DNA of 64,000 nt from DT-110 sp964342305 (lineage in GTDB: Bacteria; Bacteroidota; Bacteroidia; Chitinophagales; Saprospiraceae): contig CAYFGK010000006.1 in NCBI GenBank assembly GCA_964342305.1, forward strand, positions 38,242-102,241. Reading direction: 5' to 3'. Numbering within the stretch: the stretch's first letter is position 1; every line of letters starts with the position of its first letter. The notes below the pieces were generated by a model. That model was not told the DNA's origin, ran no database searches, and saw only the letters and a program-made list of their open reading frames with translations. Shown in pieces: positions 16,995-26,200 of the stretch. Made by a program: the position numbers and the translations under genes.

Positions 16995-17193
16995 GGCGAA
17001 GCCCCCCCCCATTCCCGTCAGCGTTACCCTGGGTATATTGATCAGTGAACCGGCCCGCACCCTCATTCGCTTTCTGAACGACCCGGCGCTACCTGAACGC
17101 GTGGTCCATACTACCTGCGAACGCTGCCCGATCATGGATTGCCGGGAGCGGATGGCCCAGCCCCTCATTTTGCAGCAAGAGGCCCACCGGTAA
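16993..17193 (+). pseudogene. C-terminal fragment of a glyoxylate-locus HTH regulator
   Basis: The last ~60 codons before the stop at 17193 include TLGILISEPARTLIRFLNDPAL and CERCPIMDCRERMAQPLI. This resembles the C-terminal cysteine motif of the XRE/DUF2083-type regulators that often lie divergently beside isocitrate lyase genes. The helix-turn-helix N-terminus is absent. The fragment begins just where the aceA remnant stops, beside a run of nine C (17002-17010), as if a deletion removed both 5' ends and the shared promoter region. Family assignment is by memory of the motif and is moderate. Confidence 0.6.
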
Positions 17194-17360
17194 CAAGAAA
17201 TGGCCGCCATCGCCCGACTTGAGAAAATAAGTAAAGTATAAAGGAAGCCACCTCAAACCTGTTTAGTACTTATACCCAACAGAGATTCCATTATCGTGCC
17301 GTATTTTATTTTGGACGTGTTCTTGGCGCGATCCAGAGGATCAGTGCTCCACCCCACACC

Positions 17361-17417
17361 CCACACCTCACACCTCACACCTCACACCTCAAACCTCAAA
17401 CCTCAAACCTCAAACCT
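17361..17417. repeat. Tandem array with 7-bp period (CCTCAMA units)
   Basis: About eight units of 7 bp: first CCTCACA, then CCTCAAA. It ends a few bases before the stop codon of the minus-strand gene at 17424. On that gene's coding strand the array reads as (GAGGTTT)n. The 17211-17360 stretch upstream shows nothing else recognisable. Confidence 0.85.
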
Positions 17418-17423
17418 GTTATA

Positions 17424-18542
17424 TTACTTATCAAACCCAATGCTCAGATTGATCTTGGCACTCAATCCGACGAAAGGTCGAACGTACAGGGAGTTACTGG
17501 GGGCTTCCGCATCGGAGCGTTCCAGCAAGACGCCTCCGGCATTCAGGTAGACGAACTGAAAAAGCTTGTAGTCAAAGCTGGCGTAGATAGGTTGGCCTAC
17601 TACCGGACCGGTAAATGTTTGTCCGGATTCGCGTTCCAGATCATTGAGCATAATACCTACTCCCACGTACAAATTGCTGAAGAATTTACCGCTGAAAGCG
17701 CTGTTCCCGAATGGAAAGCTCACACCAACATAGGGCGACGTGTCGTATTCAAAATCGTCTTCCGAATCGCCGGCCAGCCCGATACCGCCGTAACCTGCAT
17801 TGATGGATAAGGCGCCCTGCTTGGTCTCCGTAGGGACGTTATCGAGGTAGCGCTCATCGGCCAGCGTATACCAGGTATCACTTAGGTAATCGATCAACTC
17901 TTCCCGCATCAATCCCAGGGCAGCCTCCTGCCTGTCTTTCAGGGCGGGCACTTCCGCTTCTTCAAGAGCATTCAGTTGCTCGAGCAGGAGATCGGAGAAT
18001 ATCCGGTCCTGGCGTTTGAGGGACCGGTGATAGCCTGCTAATTTTTCCCGGATCAGGCTTTCCATCTTTTCCCGCAGGTTCTTTGGTCGCTCGTCCAGAT
18101 CAATATCTTTCCCCGAAACGAGTATCTGGGCTTTCAAATATTCCTCCATCTGGTATCGCAGGCGATCGGTGATCTCCCGCATCTCCTTGTCCGAAGCAGC
18201 GCGGTAGAAAGCCAGACGGATATCGTAGCGGGTGGATGGTCGCAGTCGGTAGTGAACCGGGATAGTGTATTCACCTCCGGATTGCTCCATGGGTTTCTTC
18301 CAGGAACCTTCGTGCAGGGGCTTCCGGCTTTCCATCCCCTTCTCCGGGTAGATCGCCAATTGGACGTATTCAATGGCTGCGGGTATTTTTCCTTTAATCA
18401 GGAGATCTTCACCGGCCGGCAATTCCTGGTTATTGGCAAATATATTTTTGTCGTAATCTAATAACACTTCGCTGTATTGACTTAAACCGGGTGTGACCCA
18501 GGTTATAAAACACAGGAATATCAGGGTACATCTCTTCAACAT
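17424..18542 (-). CDS. Secreted protein with C-terminal beta-rich region
   Basis: This 372-residue protein begins with a signal peptide (LIFLCFITWVTPGLSQ). It has a helical, charged middle (residues ~120-230, coiled-coil-like) and a C-terminal half of alternating aromatic/glycine strands (INAGYGGIGLAG, VGVSFPFGNSAFSGKFF, VYLNAGGVLLE) ending in IGFDK. The C-terminal part looks like an outer-membrane barrel or beta-sandwich; the barrel reading is an inference. I do not recognise a named family. The 7-bp tandem array lies directly after the stop codon. Confidence 0.6.
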   Translation of the reverse strand: MLKRCTLIFLCFITWVTPGLSQYSEVLLDYDKNIFANNQELPAGEDLLIKGKIPAAIEYVQLAIYPEKGMESRKPLHEGSWKKPMEQSGGEYTIPVHYRLRPSTRYDIRLAFYRAASDKEMREITDRLRYQMEEYLKAQILVSGKDIDLDERPKNLREKMESLIREKLAGYHRSLKRQDRIFSDLLLEQLNALEEAEVPALKDRQEAALGLMREELIDYLSDTWYTLADERYLDNVPTETKQGALSINAGYGGIGLAGDSEDDFEYDTSPYVGVSFPFGNSAFSGKFFSNLYVGVGIMLNDLERESGQTFTGPVVGQPIYASFDYKLFQFVYLNAGGVLLERSDAEAPSNSLYVRPFVGLSAKINLSIGFDK

Positions 18543-18586
18543 AAGGATATGACTTTTTATTTCTAGACGAATGATTGACTAAATGG

Positions 18587-18841
18587 TCACTGCACTGCGA
18601 GGCGTAACCGAATGGGACCCCGGAAGGACTTAGCCGGGTCAAGGACGTTGGGGCCTTGAGTGATGATTATGTCTCCCCGGTTGGCCAGGCGCCGCGCCTC
18701 TATTCGAACCTCTTCCATACGGGGCCGCCAATCAGATTGGAATAGATTGCGGGCGACCTCCGATGGACAAATCGTCTTCCCGGGCCCCCTTTTTCGGCAG
18801 AGGCCCAGAATGACGGATTCAATGTGCTCGTTGTGCTCCAT
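18587..18841 (-). CDS. DUF3253 family protein
   Basis: This 84-residue soluble protein carries the DUF3253 features: RGPGKTICPSEVAR, DWRPRMEEVR and a terminal RGPIRLRL. These resemble a small winged-helix fold. Functions in the family are not established; members are often near stress genes. It stands alone on the minus strand, 44 bp upstream of the signal-peptide protein, facing a divergent membrane protein. Confidence 0.8.
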   Translation of the reverse strand: MEHNEHIESVILGLCRKRGPGKTICPSEVARNLFQSDWRPRMEEVRIEARRLANRGDIIITQGPNVLDPAKSFRGPIRLRLAVQ

Positions 18842-18971
18842 ACGCAGGTGAAACGCAATAGGTCAATGGTTGTTTACTAGTTCCCCACGCCGGGAATTAC
18901 TCCGGAAATCCGCGAACAATTCGGCTTTTTTCCCTTTCTAAAAGTGAATGTTTACCTACAAAACACCTGAC

Positions 18972-19445
18972 ATGAAACAGATTGCTATTAAATACGGAAT
19001 GTGGATGCTGGCGGGATTTATCGCCTTTTTTCTAATCATGTATCTGATTGGACAAGCCGACAATACCTACCTCCGTCTGTTTAACGGTGTCATTCATTTA
19101 ACTTTGATGGGGCTGGCGATTAATGAATACCGCAAGCTTCGCCCCGATACCGTGCATAACTATGTGTCCGGCGTGGGAACCGCCTTTTATACCTCTGCAT
19201 TTGGTGTGATTGGTTTCGGTGTTTTCATGATGATCTTCCTGAGTTTTGATCCGCAGTTAATGCAGGCAATTAACGACCATATTCCACTTGATACCGCTAA
19301 AACAGGATTTAATCCCGTAACCTCCGGTGTCATGGTCATTGCGGAAGGGATTGCCACTACTCTCGTTGGCTCCTATATCATAACGCGCATCATCGACGCC
19401 CGACTGGAGGAATCCAGCATGCCAACTTCCTCCTACGAAGGGTAG
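18972..19445 (+). CDS. DUF4199-like membrane protein
   Basis: A 157-residue protein counted from the ATG at 18972 (an in-frame ATG at 18948 would add eight residues). It has four hydrophobic segments: around residues 5-25 (YGMWMLAGFIAFFLIMYLIG), 35-50, 70-95 (TSAFGVIGFGVFMMIFLS) and 120-140. This fits the four-helix DUF4199 membrane family of Bacteroidota, whose function is unknown. A long imperfect hairpin with a T-rich end follows the gene. Confidence 0.7.
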   Translation: MKQIAIKYGMWMLAGFIAFFLIMYLIGQADNTYLRLFNGVIHLTLMGLAINEYRKLRPDTVHNYVSGVGTAFYTSAFGVIGFGVFMMIFLSFDPQLMQAINDHIPLDTAKTGFNPVTSGVMVIAEGIATTLVGSYIITRIIDARLEESSMPTSSYEG

Positions 19446-19535
19446 GCATAACAATAGCCTTACGGCAAAAAGATTAGAAGCCAGGCCATAGTGTCTGGTA
19501 CAGTGTTCTGCACAGCGATTCTATCCAAACAAAAT

Positions 19536-19601
19536 GGTTGTAAGCAGTAGTCAGGACCGGTTTGCCCGGAATCTCCCGACGACGCCTTACAACCTTTTCT
19601 T
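19536..19601 (+). terminator. Long imperfect hairpin with T-rich tail after the DUF4199 gene
   Basis: GGTTGTAAGCAGTAGTC (19536-19552) pairs with GACGACGCCTTACAACC (19578-19594) with three mismatches, the outer nine pairs being perfect, followed by TTTTCTT. It is probably a terminator. The large loop with its own small CCGG/CCCGG complement could equally be a structured RNA. The rest of 19446-19730 shows nothing. Confidence 0.45.
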
Positions 19602-19730
19602 ATGGCATTCACTATGTTTTTGGTAAATCTCCTACCAGTTTCTCAGTAAAAAGACTTGAAATTACACCAACTACAATGACAACATTTTGAATGTATGCCC
19701 GTATAACCCCCTAACACAGAATTTACACCT

Positions 19731-20393
19731 ATGAACTATTCGCTGTTAGAGGATCTAATTGACGTACTGAAGCAGTACGAGGCGGAAAACGGATCAGCCA
19801 CTTTATCCGATTTTTCTGCCTGGCTCTACGAACAACAACATCACGAAGCAACCGACTCCGAAGCACACGGATCCCCCCGCATTCATCAGGAATTGAATGA
19901 ATCCATTATGCAGCAATTGGTTGACCTTTACCAACACGCCCGCCATTACATCAAAACCGCCCTTAAAAACTCCCCCCTGAAAGGCATTTTTGACTTTACC
20001 TTCCTGAGTACCCTCGACGAGATGGGTGATCTGAGGAAATCTGATCTCATCCACTACAATACCGTGGAGTTTTCACCGGGCATGGAAGTTATTCGCCGCC
20101 TCATTCGCAACGGCCTGATCGAGGATTACGATGATCCCGATGATGGGCGTTCCAAGAAAGTACGATTGACCACGAGTGGACGCAACATGCTAGAGCAAGT
20201 GCGTCCATCCATGGAATTGGTCCAGCAAATCCTGGCCGGCAACCTGAGTTTGCGCGAAAAACGGCATACCCTGTCGGGCCTGCGCAAACTAACCCATTTT
20301 CACGGTCCCATCTGGGAGCAACAACACGGAGAGGAACTCGACAAGATTGCTACCTTTGGAGCGAGAGCCCAAAGTGTCGAACAACCTTCGTAA
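19731..20393 (+). CDS. MarR family transcriptional regulator with N-terminal extension
   Basis: The 220-residue protein has a winged-helix MarR-like core (residues ~60-185). Visible are a TFLSTLDEMGDLRKSDLIHYN recognition-helix region and the wing DDPDDGRSKKVRLTTSGRNML, which is the typical wing motif. About 50 N-terminal residues, acidic and His-rich around position 35, are extra compared with most MarR proteins. It starts a plus-strand group: its stop is 3 bp before the glycerate kinase start, so it likely regulates or is co-regulated with glycerate kinase and trehalase; the ligand is unknown. Confidence 0.82.
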   Translation: MNYSLLEDLIDVLKQYEAENGSATLSDFSAWLYEQQHHEATDSEAHGSPRIHQELNESIMQQLVDLYQHARHYIKTALKNSPLKGIFDFTFLSTLDEMGDLRKSDLIHYNTVEFSPGMEVIRRLIRNGLIEDYDDPDDGRSKKVRLTTSGRNMLEQVRPSMELVQQILAGNLSLREKRHTLSGLRKLTHFHGPIWEQQHGEELDKIATFGARAQSVEQPS

Positions 20394-20396
20394 TGC

Positions 20397-21533
20397 ATGC
20401 ACCTACTGGTCTGCTCGGACGCCTTTAAGGAAGGCGCCGACGCTCCAACTGTCTGCTCGGCTATGGCTCGGGGAGTACGCTTGGTATACCCTGGGGCCAA
20501 CGTCGATGAATGTCCTCTTGCCGATGGCGGGGAGGGTACCGCCCGTATCCTTACTCAGGCTTTAGGCGGCGAGTGGACAGCCGTATCGGTATCTGACCCG
20601 CTGGGGCGACCGGTAACCGCCGGCTACGGATGGCTTGCCCACGACACCACGGCCCTGATCGATATGGCCGAAGCATCGGGCTTACAGCACCTGGAAACCG
20701 GTGAACGCAATGCGCTGCAGGCTACTTCCTTTGGTACCGGGCAGCTTATTCGCCACGCCCTCGAGCGAGGTGCACGTACTATATATCTGGGCCTGGGCGG
20801 CAGCGCTACGACCGATGCCGGCATGGGTATGGCATCGGCCCTGGGCATCCGGTCATTCTCGGGGGGCAGACTTATCGAGTATCCTGCCGGTGAACACTTA
20901 TCGCGCATTGATCAGATCGATCGATCAGACATGCATCCGCTTTTGGCGAAAGCTACCTTCCGCATACTGTGTGATGTCCGGAATCCACTATTTGGTCCGC
21001 AGGGAGCTGCCCATGTGTATGCCCCTCAGAAGGGAGCCAGCGGAGCACAGGTCGAACTTCTCGACGACGGTTTGCAAGCGATACACCAGTTGTGGAAGAA
21101 GACTTTGGAACGGGACGTCTCCCGACAACCCGGAGCTGGGGCTGCCGGCGGCTTGGGCGCAGCGGCCCTCCTGTTCTTAAACGGCGCATTAGTCTCCGGT
21201 GCCGAGACCGTATTGGATCTGGTAAATATAGATGAGCGCATGGCCCGCGCACAACTCATCCTTACCGGCGAAGGTAGCCTCGACGAACAGAGTTTGCATG
21301 GCAAGTTGATCGAACGGCTGGCTATCAGAGCAAATCGGCAACAAATCCCCATTATCGCTCTTTGTGGTCGCCTGGTATTATCCCCCCGGCAGTTGCAATC
21401 ATCTGGTCTGCTGGCCGCCTTCCCCATCCAACCCGGCCCCGTCTCCCTCGGGGACGCACTAGCCAATACCACCGACAACCTGGAACAGACTGCCGCTCGC
21501 GTCGCAGCAACTTTTTTTGGCCGAAAGACCTGA
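20397..21533 (+). CDS. Glycerate kinase (GarK/GlxK family)
   Basis: This 378-residue enzyme phosphorylates glycerate with ATP, giving 2- or 3-phosphoglycerate for glycolysis. Family motifs in order: CSDAFKEG at the start, PLADGGEGTA (residues ~41-50), GLGGSATTDAGMG (~135-147), the GAGAAGGLGAAALLFLNG stretch and LTGEGSLDEQSLHGKL. The length is normal. It is translated directly after the MarR gene and 48 bp before trehalase. One copy of the GCTTTCGCNAAAA motif (minus orientation, 20941) lies inside it. Confidence 0.93.
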   Translation: MHLLVCSDAFKEGADAPTVCSAMARGVRLVYPGANVDECPLADGGEGTARILTQALGGEWTAVSVSDPLGRPVTAGYGWLAHDTTALIDMAEASGLQHLETGERNALQATSFGTGQLIRHALERGARTIYLGLGGSATTDAGMGMASALGIRSFSGGRLIEYPAGEHLSRIDQIDRSDMHPLLAKATFRILCDVRNPLFGPQGAAHVYAPQKGASGAQVELLDDGLQAIHQLWKKTLERDVSRQPGAGAAGGLGAAALLFLNGALVSGAETVLDLVNIDERMARAQLILTGEGSLDEQSLHGKLIERLAIRANRQQIPIIALCGRLVLSPRQLQSSGLLAAFPIQPGPVSLGDALANTTDNLEQTAARVAATFFGRKT

Positions 21534-21581
21534 ATCATGGAAACCGGTTACAATTGATTTTTTATTTTCCAGAAAAAAGCC

Positions 21582-23162
21582 ATGTACCGATATCTATTTT
21601 TCGTGCTCCTGCTAGCCACCGCCTGGGGCTGTCAGCAGGAGGCTCCCGCAACCACCTACTCCGAGGATAAAAAAGAACTGCCACCCCGGGAACGATTCGG
21701 AGACCTGTTCATCGAAGCGCAAATGGCCGGTATCTTTCCCGACGGCAAAACCGTGGTGGATTGTATTCCGAAATATCCTACCGACCAGATTATGGAGGAG
21801 TATAATGAAGCCCGCCAGCAGGAGGATTTCGACATTGAGGCCTTCTGGTTGGCCCACTTCGAGGAACCTCCTCAGTACGCTACGGGTTTCGCCAGTGAAT
21901 CCAGTCGCTCGGTCAGTGAGCACATCGAGGTGTTGTGGGACGTACTGACCCGCCAACCCGACGACCAGGATGCGGGCACACTCATTCCGTTACCCAATCC
22001 CTACATTGTACCCGGCGGCCGTTTCCGGGAGATCTACTACTGGGACAGCTATTTTACCATGCTGGGGCTCATTGCCGATGATCGCACGGATATGGTCGAA
22101 AACATGGTGGATAATTTTGCCTATCTCATCGATACCATCGGCTTTATCCCCAACGGGAACCGCACCTATTTCCTGACCCGTTCCCAGCCCCCCTTCTTTG
22201 CCCTTATGGTCGAATTACTGGCGGAGGAGAAAGGCCCGGAAGTATTGGAGAATTATCTGCCGCAACTGGAACGCGAATACGCTTTCTGGATGAACGGCCT
22301 CCAGGAAGTTTCCCAGCAAAATCCTATGGTAGAGCACGTAGTACGCATGCCCGACGGCGCTATTCTCAACCGTTATTACGACCAGGGTGATTACCCGCGC
22401 GAGGAAATGTGGAAGGACGACGTGGAAGTAGCGGAAGCCAGCGGGCGGTCCGAATCAGACATTTATGCCGACCTGCGGGCAGCCTGTGAATCGGGCTGGG
22501 ATTTCAGCAGCCGGTGGTTCTCCGATAGCGAGACCCTCATGACGGTACAAACGACCAGCATCATACCGGTCGATCTGAATGCTTTGTTATTCCAGCTGGA
22601 GAGTACCATTGCCCGCGCTCACCGCGAAGCCGGGTCAGCGGAGGAAGCGGAAGCCTTCGAAGCCAAAGCGCAGGCACGCGCAGAGGCTTTGCAGCTCTAT
22701 TGCTGGGACGAGGAAGGAGGGTTCTTCCGCGATTACCACTTTGTCGAACAACGCTTCACCCCCGTTCGCTCCCTGGCCGGTGTATTCCCCTTATTCGTAG
22801 GTATTGCTGATAACGAACAGGGCGAACTGGTAGCACAAACCCTGAGGGAAGCGTTTTTGTATCCCGGTGGCCTGGTCTCGACACCCAATGAAACCGGTCA
22901 ACAGTGGGACGCGCCCAACGGATGGGCTCCTCTCCAATACATGGCCATCCAGGGGCTGCGCCGCACCGGACAAAGCGAACTTGCCACGGAAATCCGCGAC
23001 CGTTGGGTCGCCCTGAATCGCCGGGTGTACGAAGACACCGGAAAGCTGGTCGAAAAGTATAATGTGGTCGACATAACCCTTGAATCAGGCGGGGGAGAAT
23101 ACCCGGTCCAGGATGGTTTTGGCTGGACCAATGGTGTTCTGCAGGCACTGATCAAGGAATAG
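21582..23162 (+). CDS. treA: Periplasmic trehalase, GH37, lipoprotein
   Basis: This enzyme hydrolyses trehalose to two glucose molecules. The N-terminus is a lipoprotein signal (FVLLLATAWGC with the lipobox cysteine at residue 17). GH37 signatures are complete: PGGRFREIYYWDSYF and QWDAPNGWAP. The catalytic Asp lies in ESGWDFSSRW and the catalytic Glu in VEKYNV. The glycine-rich ESGGGEYPVQDGFGWTNG block near the end is also typical. The length, 526 residues, is normal. It is likely anchored to a membrane facing the periplasm, feeding glucose to the cell. A strong terminator follows. Confidence 0.96.
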   Translation: MYRYLFFVLLLATAWGCQQEAPATTYSEDKKELPPRERFGDLFIEAQMAGIFPDGKTVVDCIPKYPTDQIMEEYNEARQQEDFDIEAFWLAHFEEPPQYATGFASESSRSVSEHIEVLWDVLTRQPDDQDAGTLIPLPNPYIVPGGRFREIYYWDSYFTMLGLIADDRTDMVENMVDNFAYLIDTIGFIPNGNRTYFLTRSQPPFFALMVELLAEEKGPEVLENYLPQLEREYAFWMNGLQEVSQQNPMVEHVVRMPDGAILNRYYDQGDYPREEMWKDDVEVAEASGRSESDIYADLRAACESGWDFSSRWFSDSETLMTVQTTSIIPVDLNALLFQLESTIARAHREAGSAEEAEAFEAKAQARAEALQLYCWDEEGGFFRDYHFVEQRFTPVRSLAGVFPLFVGIADNEQGELVAQTLREAFLYPGGLVSTPNETGQQWDAPNGWAPLQYMAIQGLRRTGQSELATEIRDRWVALNRRVYEDTGKLVEKYNVVDITLESGGGEYPVQDGFGWTNGVLQALIKE

Positions 23163-23201
23163 TGCACGGAGCGGAACCGATTTGCTGTTTTTCCGTACAA
23201 A

Positions 23202-23240
23202 ATGCCAGCTACCGGTAGTGTTCCGGTAGCTGGCATCTTT
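23202..23240 (+). terminator. Terminator after trehalase
   Basis: Perfect 14-bp arms ATGCCAGCTACCGG (23202-23215) and CCGGTAGCTGGCAT (23223-23236) with a 7-nt loop, followed by CTTT. An ATG inside the left arm begins a long open frame, but that start is rejected in favour of 23268. Confidence 0.8.
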
Positions 23241-23267
23241 GTTCAAACAGCAATCAACCCAAACCTC

Positions 23268-26200
23268 ATGGCTACCCCTCTCCGGATGCTTCGCCCGGCA
23301 TGCCTCCTGTCTCTTGTAATACCTTGTCTGTTTCCAAGCCTGTTGCGTGCCCAGGGAGGCAGCACCTGCTCTACGGCCCAACTCATTGCCCCCGGCACCC
23401 ACCGTACGGAGGGACTGGTTTCCGGTAATGGTGCCTTCCGCTCCGATGCCCGCCACGCTCGCTGGTTTGCGTACGTGCCTCCTGCCAATGGTTTGTTATC
23501 GATCACCAGTTGCGGGGGTGCCGCTGACACCCGCCTTCAGATCTACCGAAACAATTGTAGTGGAGAAACCTGGTGGGTTTCCAGCGACGACGCCTGCGAT
23601 ATTGATGGAACTGCTGCCACCAGGAACACCTACGCCGCCGCCGTTGAAGGTTTGTATGTGGAGGGCGGCGACACCCTCCTCATCGAATGGGACGACCACT
23701 GGGATAATAATGGATTTGACTGGGAACTCCTCTTTCAGGAACAACCAACCGATGGGGGGCTGGCCCCGATTTCAGCCTTACGGCAAATTCCCGCTCACCG
23801 ATACCCCGAGGGTTATGCATTACGGGTTAGATTAGCAAACCGCGGTTCCCGGGCTTTAAACCAGGCTCTGATTTCAACCCGTGTACAATCGTCGGATTCC
23901 ACTCTCTTCAATGAGACTATTCCGCTGCCCACCCTGCCCGGAAAAACAGAGCGCGACGTAACTACGGCAACACTAACGTTAATCCCAAATACGGAATACC
24001 ACATCACATTTATTCTGAGTGACCCCATCGACACCTACCCGGATAATGATACCATCCGACAAACGATACGCACCACCGAAAACACCTATGCTCAGGACGA
24101 AGGCCTAACCGGCTCACTGGCGGGCACCGGTGATGAAATCACCCGGTTCGGGCAGGTGATACGCTTCGACCGCACCGAACTCCTGCGCGGCATCAGCATG
24201 TATCGCAGTGGCGGAACCAAAGGCGATTCCCTCTACCTCCACCTCTACGAGGTCACCGAATCAGGGCCGGGGCAAAAATTGCGCACCGCAGGGCCCTTTT
24301 TGCTGACAAGCAATTCCGAAGCCTGGCAATGGCTACCATTGGAATCCGCATGGTCCACAACCGCGGGGTTCCCCTACCTCATAGCCGTAGAGCATCACCC
24401 TTCCGGCCATCGGTTACAGGTAGGTATTTCCCAATCCGAACCAGCCACGTCAGGCGGATGGCGCCAGATCGGAGGCGGCGATTGGCAAAGCAATGCGTCT
24501 GCCGGACTACCAGCCAACTGGCTTATCCGGCAACACCTCGACATCCCCACCGTACCCGTTACCCTCCCGGTGCAATGGCCCGATAGTCTGAAACCGGAAG
24601 TTCCCATGGTCATCCTGGCTACCGGATCTGATACAACTGGCCCGTGGCCCATGGAAGCAGTGAATGATTCTACCTGGCAATACCAAACCAACCGGTCGGT
24701 GGGCGATACGGTCCGCTATCGCTTCGTACGGAGCGGAAACGGCCTTGCCGAACCAGTTCCTGTTGCCTGTTCAGTCACCGGTCCCGACGGAGAAAACTGG
24801 CGGCAGTTAGTTATTCCCCAGGGTGGTGAGGCCACTGCCGGCCTGGTGTGCTGGTCGCGATGTACGCCCTGCTCGATGGACCCGGCCTGCATAGGACCCG
24901 ATTTACTACGCTGTGAGACCTTCGATCAATATACGTTGGGGACACCTCCCGGCACACAGGCTCCCTGGTGGATGCCCCGGCGACCAGCCGAAGACGGAGT
25001 TATCACCGCTCAACAGTCCGTGAGTCCCCCGCATGCCCTTTACCTTGACCCCGGCGGCCGCACCCGGACCGCCCTGCAATTGCCCGATCTGTCACCAGGA
25101 GGAATTTATCGGGTAGAGATGCAAGTACAGGTGCCGACGGGTGCCAGTGCCGGTTTGGAACTCACTAGTGCAGGTAGTCCCGATATGGCGCCCTTTTTTG
25201 GTGTATTGCTGGGTACCGATCCCCGGGGGGAAGCATCCTCCAGCGGGCAAGGATACACGCTGCCCAATCGTCTGGGATTAAGCTATCCGGCCGGGGAGTG
25301 GTTTACCCTGGTTTGGTTGTTCGACATGAACCGACGACGTTTGCGTTGCACGCTGAACGGAAACCTCATCGACGAAGTCAGCCTGTCGGAAACACCTACC
25401 GAAGTGCGTTTTTTCTCCCCGAACCGTTCAACGGAGTTCTTCGTGGATGATGTCCGCATCCGTCAACTCGGCAATTGCCGGTCGGATGCTCTGGTCTGTG
25501 AATCCTTCGAATGGTATTTTGCCGGTCAGGCGCCCTCGGGACCGGCAAGCGACTGGTTGCGATCCGACACTTCCGGTATCGTCACCAATGACCGCTCGGG
25601 TACCGGGCTGCACAGTTTGTATTTTCAGCGTGGCTCCTTCGAACGATCCGACTTATTCTTAGGTGGTTTTCAGCAGGGACGGTTCGAACTGCGTTGGCAA
25701 CAGTATATGCCCAGCAGTCAGGCCAGCGGACTGGAATTACGCGGTAGCGACGACCTTCCCTTCTTTCGGCTCCTGCACAACCGCAACGGACAGCGGGGTG
25801 GAGAAGCCATGGTCGGTGCTTTCGAAGCTTTCTATGCCTATCCGGAATCACAATGGATGGATTACCGCCTGGTAATCGATTTTTCCCTGCGAACCATTGA
25901 TGTTGAACTCAATGGAGAAACCGTCGTCCGGGGGGTTCGCTTTCGCAAAAACAATTTGGGCTACCTGTCCTTCTTTGTACCCAATGCTTTTGGTCAATTT
26001 TGGGTCGATGATATCCAATTGCGCAGTCTGCCGGGATTACAATCCGAAGTAACTTTCGGGGTTGACCTGAGTCGGTTGCCCCGGGGGAGTGATCAGGCCT
26101 ACCTGGTCGGGTCTTTCAATGACTGGACCCCTATTCTCATGGAACCCGCAGGTAATGGCCAGTTTACTACTACCCTGACACTACCTGCCGGAGACACCAT

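Noticed and set aside
16542..17210. Minus-strand 222-codon frame as a complete gene
   Set aside because: Only codons ~73-197 are isocitrate lyase; the start reads antisense through the regulator remnant and the end is unrelated.
23202..23267. Upstream ATG for the 1119-residue T9SS protein
   Set aside because: It lies in the left arm of the trehalase terminator and would bury the signal peptide; the ATG at 23268 fits.
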